In this document: positions 33,980 through 43,171 of the stretch, piece after piece | Layout: each line of letters opens with the position of its first letter | Numbering within the stretch: position 1 is the stretch's first letter | Source: JANJUO01 sp942492935 | GTDB taxonomy: Bacteria > Bacteroidota > Ignavibacteria > Kapaibacteriales > UBA2268 | Direction: 5' to 3' | Assembly (NCBI GenBank): GCA_942492935.1 | Contig: OW818654.1 | Coordinates: forward strand, 4,216,001-4,280,000 | Length of the DNA stretch: 64,000 nucleotides | Program-made: the position numbers and the translations under genes | The notes under the pieces: generated by a model | What the model saw: only the letters and a program-made list of their open reading frames with translations | Told to the model about the DNA's origin: nothing | Databases searched by the model: none

Positions 33980-35539
33980 TTATTTTGCCATTGCAACACT
34001 TCTGCGTTCGCGAACTACTGTAACTTTGATTTGTCCTGGATATTCCATTTCGTTTTCAATTCTCTCAGCAATTTCATTTGCAATAGAATCTGCAATAACG
34101 TCATCAACTTTTTCAGGTTCAACAATAACACGAATTTCACGACCAGCTTGTATAGCAAATGTTTTAGCAACACCATCAAAACTCTGTGCAATTTCTTCGA
34201 GTTTTTGTAAACGTTTAACATAGTTTTCTAAGGATTCACGTCTTGCTCCAGGTCTTGCACCACTAATACTATCTGCTGCTTGAACAAGAACCGCAATTGG
34301 TGATTCCATTTCAATATCTTCATGATGGGCGCCAATAGCATTACACACAACATGCTTTTCTTTATATTTTTTAGCTAAGTCAAATCCAATCAATGCGTGT
34401 GGAGTTGCCTCTTTTTCAACACATTTTCCAATATCGTGAAGTAATCCAGAACGTCTTGCAAGATTAACATCTAAACCAAGTTCTGCAGCCATTATTCCGC
34501 ATAAATGCGAAACTTCAATTGAGTGATTGAGAAGATTTTGACCATAACTTGTACGGTATTTCATCTTCCCGACCAGCTTAAGTAATTCAGGATGCATATT
34601 ATGAATACCGATTTCAACTAATGCCTGTTCACCAATTGATTGAAGTTCGCCTTCAAGTTCTTTCTTTGTTTTTTCAACAATTTCTTCAATTCTTGTAGGG
34701 TGAATTCTACCATCAAGCATAAGTCGTTCAAGAGAAATTTTAGCAACTTGTCTGCGGAATGGGTCAAAACCAGAAATAACAACAGCTTCTGGAGTATCAT
34801 CAATAATTAAGTCAATACCTGTAGCAGCTTCAAATGCTCTGATATTCCTGCCTTCTCTACCTATGATTCTACCTTTCATCTCATCGCTATCAAGATTTAC
34901 AACCGCTACAGTTGTTTCTGTACTATGGTCAGAAGCAGTACGTTGAATAGCTTGAACTATAATATTTTGAGCTTCGCGAAGTGCTTTATTTTTTGTTTCT
35001 TCTCTAATATTTCTCAAAGTATTTGCCGCATGAGTACGAGCATCATTCAGCATTTGTTCCATAAGTTGTTTTTTAGCTTCTTCTTTTGACATTTGAGCAA
35101 TTTGTTCGAGTTTCTTCTGTTGGTCAACAACTAATTTATTAGCCGCATCAATTTTATCGCCAATAGAATCTTCCTTTTTCTTGAATTCTTCATCTCTTTG
35201 AAGCATCAATTTTTCTCTTCTTTCAATTTGCTCAAGTTTGCTTTCTACATTGTCTTCCCTTTTCTTGACGGCTTTTTCCATTTCTTGAATTTTTGCCTTC
35301 TTAGCATTAGCATCGTTTTCAAACTCTTGTTTTCTTTTATGCCACTCCTCTTTAGCTTCTAATATCTTTTCTTTTTTGATATTTTTTGATTCATTTTCAG
35401 CATCTTTAATAATATTTTTTGCTTGTTGCTCAGCTTCGTCAACTTTTACTTTTGCTATTTTAGAGGAAGTAAGATTTCCCAAAATATATGCTAAAATAAA
35501 AGCACCGATACTGCTAACAATAATAATTACAAAATCCAT
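33980..35539 (-). CDS. rny: Ribonuclease Y
   Basis: The 519-aa protein has an N-terminal membrane anchor (residues 1-20, FVIIIVSSIGAFILAYILG), a long Lys/Glu coiled coil to about residue 190, a KH RNA-binding domain (GRIIGREGRNIRAFEAATG) and an HD phosphohydrolase domain with SGLLHDIGKCVE. It then ends in the typical IKVTVVRERRSVAMAK tail. Length and order match RNase Y exactly. It makes endonucleolytic cuts that start mRNA decay at the membrane. The gene lies downstream of zapA and the 6S RNA on the same strand and has its own terminator. The identification is certain. Confidence 0.97.
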   Translation of the reverse strand: MDFVIIIVSSIGAFILAYILGNLTSSKIAKVKVDEAEQQAKNIIKDAENESKNIKKEKILEAKEEWHKRKQEFENDANAKKAKIQEMEKAVKKREDNVESKLEQIERREKLMLQRDEEFKKKEDSIGDKIDAANKLVVDQQKKLEQIAQMSKEEAKKQLMEQMLNDARTHAANTLRNIREETKNKALREAQNIIVQAIQRTASDHSTETTVAVVNLDSDEMKGRIIGREGRNIRAFEAATGIDLIIDDTPEAVVISGFDPFRRQVAKISLERLMLDGRIHPTRIEEIVEKTKKELEGELQSIGEQALVEIGIHNMHPELLKLVGKMKYRTSYGQNLLNHSIEVSHLCGIMAAELGLDVNLARRSGLLHDIGKCVEKEATPHALIGFDLAKKYKEKHVVCNAIGAHHEDIEMESPIAVLVQAADSISGARPGARRESLENYVKRLQKLEEIAQSFDGVAKTFAIQAGREIRVIVEPEKVDDVIADSIANEIAERIENEMEYPGQIKVTVVRERRSVAMAK

Positions 35540-35834
35540 CTGTTTTTCTCCTGTCTCTCTTTCTTTTAATTACATATTTCAAATTTCAAAAATTTTGTTG
35601 TGTAATGTTGTTAAAAATTGTTAATTACATCAATTTAATTCATAAATTACCCAAATTTCATAAACATAATGAAATCAATTACATTTAACGAAATTTGTTG
35701 AATTTAATTATTTTATTAATAAATATTAATCGTATTGTTAAGGATAACCTAACTTAATATTTTGTTTGATAAAATATAAAATCATAAATCAAATTCATCA
35801 CTTGATAACTTGAATTTATTTATCAAAAAAATAT
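35540..35834. other. AT-rich spacer between rny and the 6S RNA
   Basis: It contains the 5' region of rny. No ORF or clear promoter box was found. The SD-like GGAGA lies just upstream of the rny start codon on the minus strand. Confidence 0.4.
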
Positions 35835-36041
35835 AAAAAAAGCCACAAATCTACCTTATATTATGAAGAGTAAGAACACTCTACAGTCACAGTGGGTAAA
35901 TTAGCCCGACTATTTCTGACTTCCACTGAATCCGGGGGGAATATCATTTCTGATTGAGGCCTGTCATAGATAAACGGAGCATAAATCCCTTTAGGATATT
36001 TTAGTTCTTTCAACAATAAGTGACAACGATAGATTTGCGAC
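35835..36041 (-). ncRNA. ssrS: 6S RNA, between zapA and rny
   Basis: The RNA would begin GUCGCAAAUCUAUC and end GGUAGAUUUGUGGC, which pair over 14 consecutive positions (36041-36028 with 35855-35842), followed by a T-rich terminator tail. The length of about 200 nt, a long closing stem, further pairing inside and a largely open centre fit 6S RNA. The position right after zapA is the classic genomic place of the 6S gene in many bacteria. 6S RNA mimics an open promoter and binds housekeeping RNA polymerase. I call it from structure plus synteny, not from a covariance search. A 63-codon open frame inside it is not a gene. Confidence 0.8.
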
Positions 36042-36080
36042 GATTTTCGCATAAAATTTAATTATTTTCAAAGAACATAG

Positions 36081-36365
36081 TTAATTTTTTATAGTATTTT
36101 CAAGATATTCAACCATTTTTGCCAATTGTTCTGCTAATAACTTGTTTTCTGCATTACTTTTCAAATCAGCAAGAATTTCATTCTCTGCAAAATTTAAAGC
36201 AACTAATGCTTGTATAGTAGTTGAAGGCAGTTCACCTTTATAATGCTCTTTAATTTTTTGCATATTATGGTTAACCAATTCAGCTGCATTCTTTACAAGT
36301 TCTTCATCATCACCAGTCAAAGTATAATCTAAACCACCCAAATTAACTTTTATTGTTTTAGCCAT
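36081..36365 (-). CDS. zapA: Cell division protein ZapA
   Basis: The 94-aa protein starts MAKTIKVNLGGLDYTLTGDD, the typical ZapA opening. A longer frame upstream (to 36452) adds 29 residues with no family match, so I use the ATG at 36365. The C-terminal half is a coiled coil (FAENEILADLKSNAENKLLAEQLAKM), as in ZapA dimers. It binds FtsZ and bundles protofilaments at the division ring. It lies just upstream of the 6S RNA on the same strand, possibly on one transcript that is processed. Confidence 0.87.
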   Translation of the reverse strand: MAKTIKVNLGGLDYTLTGDDEELVKNAAELVNHNMQKIKEHYKGELPSTTIQALVALNFAENEILADLKSNAENKLLAEQLAKMVEYLENTIKN

Positions 36366-36570
36366 TTTTTTATCGTTGTCAAAAAAATAAAACTGTTTAA
36401 AAAATTCATTTTTCAAGACAAACAATTTATACTTTTTGTTTAAATTATGCAAATAATTTTTTGAAATTTTTTTATTTTACATATAATTTTATTTCATCAA
36501 AATGAAGTATTTCTTAATTACGGTTAATTTTTAATTCAAAATAACTCAATGTTAATTTTATTTTTTTGCT

Positions 36571-36578
36571 TATTTTTG
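36571..36578 (+). promoter_or_regulatory. Possible -7 promoter box of the solitary methyltransferase
   Basis: TATTTTTG matches TAnnTTTG and lies 83 bases before the start codon. No good -33 TTG at the right spacing was found, so this is tentative. Confidence 0.3.
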
Positions 36579-36660
36579 TTAAGTATTTTGGTTTCAAAAT
36601 TTCAGTAAATTATTTTTAATTTTAAAATATTTTTTCAAAAGAGCAAATTGAGAATTTAAA

Positions 36661-38985
36661 ATGGACTTTATAAAATACCCCATAAAACCAGAAAAAGGGA
36701 AAGCATGGCATTTATTCATGCATCCATATTTTACAAAACAACCATCAAATGTTGTAAAATCTTATATTGAACATTTCACTAAAGTAGGTGATACAGTATT
36801 AGACCCATTTTCAGGAACTGGAGTAACAGCAATTGAAGCATTAGCATTAAAACGTAAAGTAATTGCAGTTGATTTAAATCCTCTTGCTTGTTTTATAACC
36901 GAACAAACTGTTGCACAAGTCGATATAAAAAAATTACAAGAAGAATTTGAAAAAATTAAAAGAAAAGTAGGGGCAATAATTGAAAATTACGATTCTGCCA
37001 CAGCTGATGAAATTGAGAAATTTGAAATCAAACACTGGTATCCCAAAGGTATAAAACTACCTAAAAATACTGATAAAGGATTCGACTTTGTAGAGCAATT
37101 ATGGACTAAAAGACAACTTCTCGGTTTATCTTTATTATGGAATGAAATAAAGAAAATCAGGGATAATGTTAATAAAGAACAGATGAAATTTGTATTTTCA
37201 GCAATGATAACTCGAGTAAATGTAACTTTTCATGATAGTTATAAAGAAATGCCAGACAAATCATTAAAAAGAATTAATGGTGGATCAGTTTCGATATTAA
37301 GTCATTATCGTTACTGGATGCCTGAAAGATTAGTAGAAATGCCTGTTTGGAAATCGTTTGAACATAGATTCAAATTAATTTTAAAAGGCAAGGAAAAATG
37401 GAATGAAATTACGAAGGATTTTGTAGTTAAAGATAATTTCCAAATTATCAATTCATCTGTTTTGAAATTAGACCAATTTATTGACAATAATTCAGTTGAT
37501 TATATTTATACTGACCCACCTTATGGCGGCAATATTGCTTATTTGGATTTGTCAACAATGTGGAATGCTTGGCTGGGTTTTGATATAAATGAAGATACTA
37601 GGAAAGAGGAAATTATTGAAGGTGGTGATTTAGATAAAACACAAGAAGATTACGAAAACTTATTCTCTGAGAGTTTTGCAGCTATGAGCAAAGTTTTAAA
37701 GAAAGATGGCTGGCTATCGCTTGTATTTGCACACAAAAAACTTGAATTTTGGAACTTGATTATTGATGCTAATGAAACAAACGGTATGGAGTTCAAGGGT
37801 TCAACTTATCAGCCAACGAATAATTCTTCAATTCATTATAAGAAAAATCCTGCAAATGTACTTTGTAGTCAGAGAATTGCAAATTTCAAAAAAACCTTTG
37901 ATGTTTCTAAAAGAGAAAAACCAGATGATTTAAAACTTTATATTTTAAATGAATTAGAGCGTGCCTGCCTTGAACAACGTGGTGCTGCAATTGATGTTAT
38001 TTATCAAAGAGTATTGGATAAATTATTAAATAATAATACTATTCACGAAGCAAAGAAAAAAGGATATTTAAAACTTGAAAATATGCTCGATAAATCGGAC
38101 AAATTTGAGTTTAACGAAACAACAAAATTATATTACGTAAAAGGTCCTGATAATCAGTATGATGTCTATCAAAAAGAATATTTCAAGAATCGTGACGAAT
38201 TAAAAATATTTGTTAAAAGTTTATTGAAAGATAAATCATTTACTTTTGATGAAATCCACAAAGAAATATTTGAAATTTATTCTGATGAGAAAAAATTTCC
38301 AATCGATAGATTGCATGTTGATTTAGAAGAAATTCTACATGAAATTGCATATCAATTAAAGAATCAAAAAAAATGGACTTTAAGAGCTGACCAATCATCA
38401 ATGGATTTTGGAAAAGTAATTACTGATAAATTAGTTAAGATAGTACCAAGTGACGGCTCACATTCTGATACAATATTTCGACTTGTTCAGATTGGAAAAT
38501 ACTTGAAATTTAATTGTTGGATTGGAAAAAGGGAGCAATCAATTGCTGAATTTCAAGGTTACAAATTTAATGAATTATCCATTTCTGAATTGCCTGTAAA
38601 AACTGTTGATTTACATTTACAAAAAAGTATTAGTCAGATTGATGTAATATGGTTTGATAAAATGAATAATCCTGTTTTTGCTTTTGAAGTAGAAGAATCA
38701 ACTAATGTGATGACTGGATTTGAAAGATTTATGAATTTATTGAAAGTTGACCATTCGATATCAAATAAATTATTTATTATTGCACCACAAGCGAGAAAAA
38801 GAAAAATATCAGATGTATTCAAAAATTCTACTTATATCGGAGCGCCAATCTATCTGGAAAATAAAGTTGGATTGATTTATAAAGAAGAATTATATATGTT
38901 TTACGATGAACATATTGATGAAGATTTTAATGAAAATGATTTTTTGAAATTAAATGAAATACTATTAGATAAAAAAATTGAATAA
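36661..38985 (+). CDS. Large DNA methyltransferase with C-terminal PD-(D/E)XK-like domain
   Basis: The 774-aa protein has a SAM motif at the N terminus (VLDPFSGTGVTAIEALALKR) and the catalytic motif YIYTDPPYGGNIAYLDLS around residue 285, i.e. an N6-adenine or N4-cytosine methyltransferase of the alpha-like order. Residues 410-600 are helical and may recognise DNA. Near residues 650-690 DVIWFDKMNNPVFAFEVEES resembles a PD-(D/E)XK core (D...E-x-E, with no obvious lysine). The protein could combine methylation and cleavage (type IIG-like) or be a modification-only enzyme with a decayed nuclease. There is no partner gene; the neighbours are zapA and gatE. The function beyond DNA methylation is inference. 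Confidence 0.78.
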   Translation: MDFIKYPIKPEKGKAWHLFMHPYFTKQPSNVVKSYIEHFTKVGDTVLDPFSGTGVTAIEALALKRKVIAVDLNPLACFITEQTVAQVDIKKLQEEFEKIKRKVGAIIENYDSATADEIEKFEIKHWYPKGIKLPKNTDKGFDFVEQLWTKRQLLGLSLLWNEIKKIRDNVNKEQMKFVFSAMITRVNVTFHDSYKEMPDKSLKRINGGSVSILSHYRYWMPERLVEMPVWKSFEHRFKLILKGKEKWNEITKDFVVKDNFQIINSSVLKLDQFIDNNSVDYIYTDPPYGGNIAYLDLSTMWNAWLGFDINEDTRKEEIIEGGDLDKTQEDYENLFSESFAAMSKVLKKDGWLSLVFAHKKLEFWNLIIDANETNGMEFKGSTYQPTNNSSIHYKKNPANVLCSQRIANFKKTFDVSKREKPDDLKLYILNELERACLEQRGAAIDVIYQRVLDKLLNNNTIHEAKKKGYLKLENMLDKSDKFEFNETTKLYYVKGPDNQYDVYQKEYFKNRDELKIFVKSLLKDKSFTFDEIHKEIFEIYSDEKKFPIDRLHVDLEEILHEIAYQLKNQKKWTLRADQSSMDFGKVITDKLVKIVPSDGSHSDTIFRLVQIGKYLKFNCWIGKREQSIAEFQGYKFNELSISELPVKTVDLHLQKSISQIDVIWFDKMNNPVFAFEVEESTNVMTGFERFMNLLKVDHSISNKLFIIAPQARKRKISDVFKNSTYIGAPIYLENKVGLIYKEELYMFYDEHIDEDFNENDFLKLNEILLDKKIE

Positions 38986-39109
38986 AAATATTGTTAATTT
39001 ATTTCACTTGTTTTTTGACATGCAGATTAAAATTAGCTAAATTGTTGCATTATTCTAAATAAAATTTCATAATTCATTAATATTTCTATTAATATCTTTA
39101 TATTTTTCG

Positions 39110-39117
39110 TAATTTTG
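39110..39117 (+). promoter_or_regulatory. -7 promoter box of gatE
   Basis: TTTTTCGTAATTTTGAGA contains TAATTTTG at 39110-39117, identical in core to the boxes upstream of topA and the integrase. It is about 100 bases before the start codon of gatE. No TTG at the -33 position was found. Confidence 0.45.
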
Positions 39118-39217
39118 AGATTAATTGATTGCAAAAAATTGAATTTATGCAATTAATTAAAAGTTTGTTTAATGATAATAAATTAATTACATAATAAATG
39201 AAAATTTCGGGGCTATA

Positions 39218-41143
39218 ATGTCAAAATTCATTTTTAAACCTTATGAAGAAATGACTCCGGAGGATTATGCAGAGATTGGTTTTAAATCGGGTCTGGAAGT
39301 ACACCAGCAATTATTAACCGAAAAAAAATTATTCTGCAATTGCCCTGCCGGACACTACGATGATAAGTACAATGCTGAAATATTAAGGCACATGCGCCCT
39401 ACTCTTTCTGAGTTAGGCGAATATGACGGCACAGCATTAATGGAATTTAAAACAAAAAAGGACATCATCTACAGAATCAATTATGATACTGTGTGTACCT
39501 ATGAAATGGATGATACTCCTCCATTCCAAATTAATGAACAAGCATTAGACATTGCTCTTGAAGTAGGTATGTTGTTTAATGGTTATATCGTTGATGAACT
39601 GCATATTGCAAGAAAGCAATATCTTGATGGGTCGATTCCAACTGGTTTTCAAAGAACTGCCATTACATGTGTAGGCGGAGCAATACCTTATAGAGACCGC
39701 ATAATTAATTTAATTCAAATGTCTATCGAAGAAGATTCTTGCCGAGAAACAAGTGATATTGGGCATAAAAGAGTTTACAAAACTGACCGTCTTGGGATGC
39801 CTTTGATTGAAACTGTAACTTATCCTGAAATGAAAACACCTCAGGAAGTTGCTGAAGTGAATAATATTTTGCGTGAACTTGTTAGAAGTACTGGAAAAGT
39901 TCGTACAGGTATTGGTGCAGGAAGACAAGATGTGAATGTAAGTGTTACAGGTGGAACAAGAATTGAAATAAAAGGCGTTCCAAATATTAAAAGAATACCT
40001 CTATTATGCTATAATGAAGCAATGCGTCAATGGAATTTACTTCGTTTGCGTGATGAACTTCATTCAAGAGGAATAAATGAAGGTACTTTTAATTCTCAAT
40101 ATTCAGATGTAACTAAATTATTACGTAAAACAGCTTACCAACCTATACATAATGCAATAGTTCAAGGTATGAAAGTTAATTGTGTTATTTTAAAGGGCTG
40201 GAATGGTTTAATGAATTGGCAAACTCAAACTGATACATATTTCTCAAAAGAAATTTCAGATAGAGTAAAAGTAATTGCATGCTTGACTACACTGCCAAAC
40301 ATTATTCATTCAGACCGTTGGAGTGAGACTATTGCTGCTGCTGACTGGAAAAATTTACGCAAAGTGATGAATGCAACCAAAGATGACGCTTTAATACTTG
40401 TTTGGGGTGCAGATATGGATGCTGAAACAGGTGCTAAAGAAATTATCATCAGAGCTAAAGAAGCAACTATCGGTATTCCATCAGAAACAAGACAAGCACA
40501 TTGGGACGGTACAAATGGCTTTGAACGTATTTTGCCTGGACCTGAAAGAATGTATCCTGATACAGATTTGCCACCTAAAGCAATTACGGACGAGAGAAAA
40601 CATTTGATACGCTCTCAAATGCCTGAAAGAATTTGGGATAGAACTAAGCGTTACCTTGAATTAGGAGTTCCATCTGATATTATTAGAGATTTGAGAATTT
40701 CAAAATTTGCAAGAGTTTTTGATAAAGTAGTTAGTGAAAAAATTGTTTCTCCAAAATTTGCTGCGATTGTTTTAATTCAATTCCCAAAAAGATTGAAAAA
40801 AATGCGTTATACAACAACTTGTTTGAATGAAGAAATATTTATGAATATTTTCAGAAACATTCAAAACGGAAATATTTGTAGAGCAGCGGTATTCCCAATT
40901 TTACAAAAAGTTGTAGAAAATGGATTTTATTCTGATGATTTTTTGATTGAAAAGAAAGATGTTGATGAATTAACTAAAATAATTGAAAGAACTAAAGTCA
41001 TTTTTGATGACGTGAAAATTAATAAAGAAGAGAAAAAAGAAGATTTGTTTGTTTGTTTCTTGATGAATGAATTGAGAGGTTCGGCAGATGGTGAATTAAT
41101 AAGCAAATTGGCAAAAGAAATATTAAACAGGGAGGAAAACTAA
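39218..41143 (+). CDS. gatE: Glu-tRNA(Gln) amidotransferase subunit E (archaeal type)
   Basis: The 641-aa protein matches GatE over its full length: GFKSGLEVHQQLLTEKKLFC then CPAG (the GatB/E cradle), ELHIARKQYLDGSIPTGFQR, then SIEEDSCRET and DRLGMPLIETVTYPEM. The GatE-specific AspRS-like insertion lies in the middle (RLRDELHSRGINE, WGADMDAETGAKEIIIRAKE), and a helical YqeY-like tail is at the C terminus. GatE activates Glu on tRNA(Gln) with ATP and accepts ammonia from GatD. GatDE is described as an archaeal enzyme; bacteria normally use GatCAB, and the insertion domain shows this is not GatB. The stop codon overlaps the gatD start (TAATG), with an SD (GGAGGA) just upstream, so translation is coupled. 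Confidence 0.93.
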   Translation: MSKFIFKPYEEMTPEDYAEIGFKSGLEVHQQLLTEKKLFCNCPAGHYDDKYNAEILRHMRPTLSELGEYDGTALMEFKTKKDIIYRINYDTVCTYEMDDTPPFQINEQALDIALEVGMLFNGYIVDELHIARKQYLDGSIPTGFQRTAITCVGGAIPYRDRIINLIQMSIEEDSCRETSDIGHKRVYKTDRLGMPLIETVTYPEMKTPQEVAEVNNILRELVRSTGKVRTGIGAGRQDVNVSVTGGTRIEIKGVPNIKRIPLLCYNEAMRQWNLLRLRDELHSRGINEGTFNSQYSDVTKLLRKTAYQPIHNAIVQGMKVNCVILKGWNGLMNWQTQTDTYFSKEISDRVKVIACLTTLPNIIHSDRWSETIAAADWKNLRKVMNATKDDALILVWGADMDAETGAKEIIIRAKEATIGIPSETRQAHWDGTNGFERILPGPERMYPDTDLPPKAITDERKHLIRSQMPERIWDRTKRYLELGVPSDIIRDLRISKFARVFDKVVSEKIVSPKFAAIVLIQFPKRLKKMRYTTTCLNEEIFMNIFRNIQNGNICRAAVFPILQKVVENGFYSDDFLIEKKDVDELTKIIERTKVIFDDVKINKEEKKEDLFVCFLMNELRGSADGELISKLAKEILNREEN

Positions 41144-42546
41144 TGAGTGAAATTATGACTGAAGCTGAAGCATACAAAGGATATTGTAATACTGCCCTTG
41201 AAGTGCTTAAAAAATATGAAGCATTAGTTTGGTCTGAAATAGATGTCGAAACTAACGAAGGTTCGAAATATTCAGGTTTGATTTTGCCACGCTCCGAAAC
41301 TGCAGATAAATTGCACATTGTTATTAAAATGGCAACAGGTTATAATATTGGTGTTAGAGCCGATAAAGTAACATCAATTATAGTTAAAGGTAGAAAAGTT
41401 GCTCATTACAAAATTCCTGAAAAAGCATTTCCTTATGATAAAGGAAAGCCAAGGGTTAAATTGTTTGGTACAGGCGGTACAATTGCTTCAAGGTTAGATT
41501 ATAGAACTGGTGCTGTTATACCAGCATTCTCCCCTGGGGAATTATATGGTTCGGTACCTGAACTTGCAGACTATTGCAATCTTGAAACAGAAAAACTCTA
41601 TGGTGTTTTTAGTGAAAATATGGGACCAGAACAGTATATCGGTACTGCTAAAGCAATTGCAAAGGAAATTGAGATTGGAGTAGAAGGTATCGTAATTGGT
41701 CATGGTACTGATACTATGCACCATACTGCTGCTATTCTTTCCTTTATGATTCAAAATTCACCTGTTCCAATAGTTATGGTTGGCTCACAACGTTCATCAG
41801 ACAGACCTTCATCAGATGCGGCACTAAATTTAATTCATAGTGTTAAAACTGCTGCAGAAAGCGATTTAGCTGAAACAATGGTATGTATGTTTGGTCCGAC
41901 TTCTGATATGTATGGGTTGCTTCACAGAGGTACTCGCGTTAGAAAAATGCACTCAAGTTATCGTTCTACATTTAGAACAATTGGCGATATTCCTCTTGCT
42001 ATGGTGAATAAAGATAAAATTACACCATTGCGTCAAGATTACAAACACAGAAGAACTGATAAGGAATTTAAACTTATGCCATTCTTTGAAGAAAAAGTAG
42101 GTATTGTTTATTATTATCCAAATATGAAACCTGATATGATTACTTCGATGGTTGAAAATGGTTATCGAGGTATTGTAATTGCAGGTACAGGACTTGGACA
42201 CGTAAATAAACCTCTGTACCCTGCTTTAAAATATGCAAGAGATAAAGGTGTTGCTGTGTATATGACTGTACAAACTCTCTGGGGTTACGTTCAGATGTAT
42301 GTTTATGATACTGGTCGTGATATGATGGAACTTGGAGTAGTACCAACTGCCAATATGCTTCCTGAAGTTGCTTATATGAAACTTTGTTGGGCATTAGGTC
42401 AAACTGATAATCTTAACAAAGTAAAACGCATAATGCTAACTCCAATTGCTGGAGAAATCACTGAACGAGAACCTTCAAACGGTTATCTTGTATATCAAGG
42501 CGGTATTCCTGAAGTAGAAGAATTTATTTCCAAGTTTAGAAAATAA
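41143..42546 (+). CDS. gatD: Glu-tRNA(Gln) amidotransferase subunit D (archaeal type)
   Basis: The 467-aa protein has the GatD N-terminal beta domain (residues 20-85) and then an L-asparaginase-like fold with all four catalytic residues: Thr113 in GTGGTIASR, Thr189-Asp190 in GHGTDTMHHT, and Lys268 in RGTRVRKMHSSY. The fixed offset from the residues known in archaeal GatD supports orthology. Plain asparaginases lack the N-terminal domain and are about 330 aa. GatD releases ammonia from glutamine (or asparagine) for GatE. It is coupled to gatE by a one-base overlap with a strong SD, and a Rho-independent terminator follows. The pair forms a two-gene operon. Confidence 0.93.
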   Translation: MSEIMTEAEAYKGYCNTALEVLKKYEALVWSEIDVETNEGSKYSGLILPRSETADKLHIVIKMATGYNIGVRADKVTSIIVKGRKVAHYKIPEKAFPYDKGKPRVKLFGTGGTIASRLDYRTGAVIPAFSPGELYGSVPELADYCNLETEKLYGVFSENMGPEQYIGTAKAIAKEIEIGVEGIVIGHGTDTMHHTAAILSFMIQNSPVPIVMVGSQRSSDRPSSDAALNLIHSVKTAAESDLAETMVCMFGPTSDMYGLLHRGTRVRKMHSSYRSTFRTIGDIPLAMVNKDKITPLRQDYKHRRTDKEFKLMPFFEEKVGIVYYYPNMKPDMITSMVENGYRGIVIAGTGLGHVNKPLYPALKYARDKGVAVYMTVQTLWGYVQMYVYDTGRDMMELGVVPTANMLPEVAYMKLCWALGQTDNLNKVKRIMLTPIAGEITEREPSNGYLVYQGGIPEVEEFISKFRK

Positions 42547-42568
42547 ATTTTTGTGTTAATTTCAATTT

Positions 42569-42608
42569 AAAAACTTGACAAGTATTTTTGCTTGTCAAGT
42601 TTTTTTTA
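42569..42608 (+). terminator. Rho-independent terminator of gatED
   Basis: A perfect stem AAAACTTGACAAG / CTTGTCAAGTTTT with an 8-base loop is followed by more Ts, 22 bases after the gatD stop. Confidence 0.88.
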
Positions 42609-42652
42609 TTGAGATTATCATATTTTCCGACCTATCAATAATTCATTCAAAA

Positions 42653-43012
42653 CTAATTTTCATTTAAAAACAAACTAAGAACATCTGCGGCATTTATATT
42701 TGCTTGAGCTGATGATGCTTGGTTTTTAAATGTATCAGTTTGCAAAAATCTTAATTCAAGTAGGGCTTCATCAAAATTATCAATTGGTTGATTTCCTAAT
42801 CTGTCCAAGGGGTGATTATTATCCAACTGAATATTATTCTCCAACATATCTAAAGCAGATAGTAGAATATCATTTTGCCAAGAGATAGAATTGTTACTAA
42901 TATCTACTTTATCAAGATTAATTTTTGAATTAGCTATTTTTTTTTCATCAGCACGTAACTCTCTTGGAATAAAGGGTTTAGCTTCTGCTGTTCTTATTTC
43001 TGATATATTCAT
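42653..43012 (-). CDS. Small protein with flagellin-like C-terminal tail
   Basis: This is a 119-aa protein with a good ribosome site (GGGAG six bases before the ATG). It has no signal peptide or membrane span. The C terminus SSAQANINAADVLSLFLNEN resembles the terminal helix of flagellins (AQAN...VLSLF). A stretch near residues 33-40 (LDKVDISNNS) recalls FlgM-type anti-sigma proteins (DKVEIS), but I cannot assign it to that family. The middle is Asn/Asp/Leu-rich. It stands alone between gatD and a lipoprotein gene. It might be a flagellar or export-related small protein; this is a weak inference. Confidence 0.6.
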   Translation of the reverse strand: MNISEIRTAEAKPFIPRELRADEKKIANSKINLDKVDISNNSISWQNDILLSALDMLENNIQLDNNHPLDRLGNQPIDNFDEALLELRFLQTDTFKNQASSAQANINAADVLSLFLNEN

Positions 43013-43171
43013 TTTTCAAACTCCCAAAAAAAAATTAAAATATTATTTTATTTCAAAATAAAACTTTATTATATTAACATTTGTTTTTTGGCAATTTATA
43101 TACCAAATATTTTTTATTTGAAATATGGTGATTTTTGATATATAATTCTTAATAGTTTAGGAGATTTTTTT

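Noticed and set aside
35861..36052. 63-codon open frame between rny and zapA
   Set aside because: It lies inside a structure with a 14-bp closing stem and a terminator tail that fits 6S RNA. It has no ribosome site and a composition unlike neighbouring proteins.
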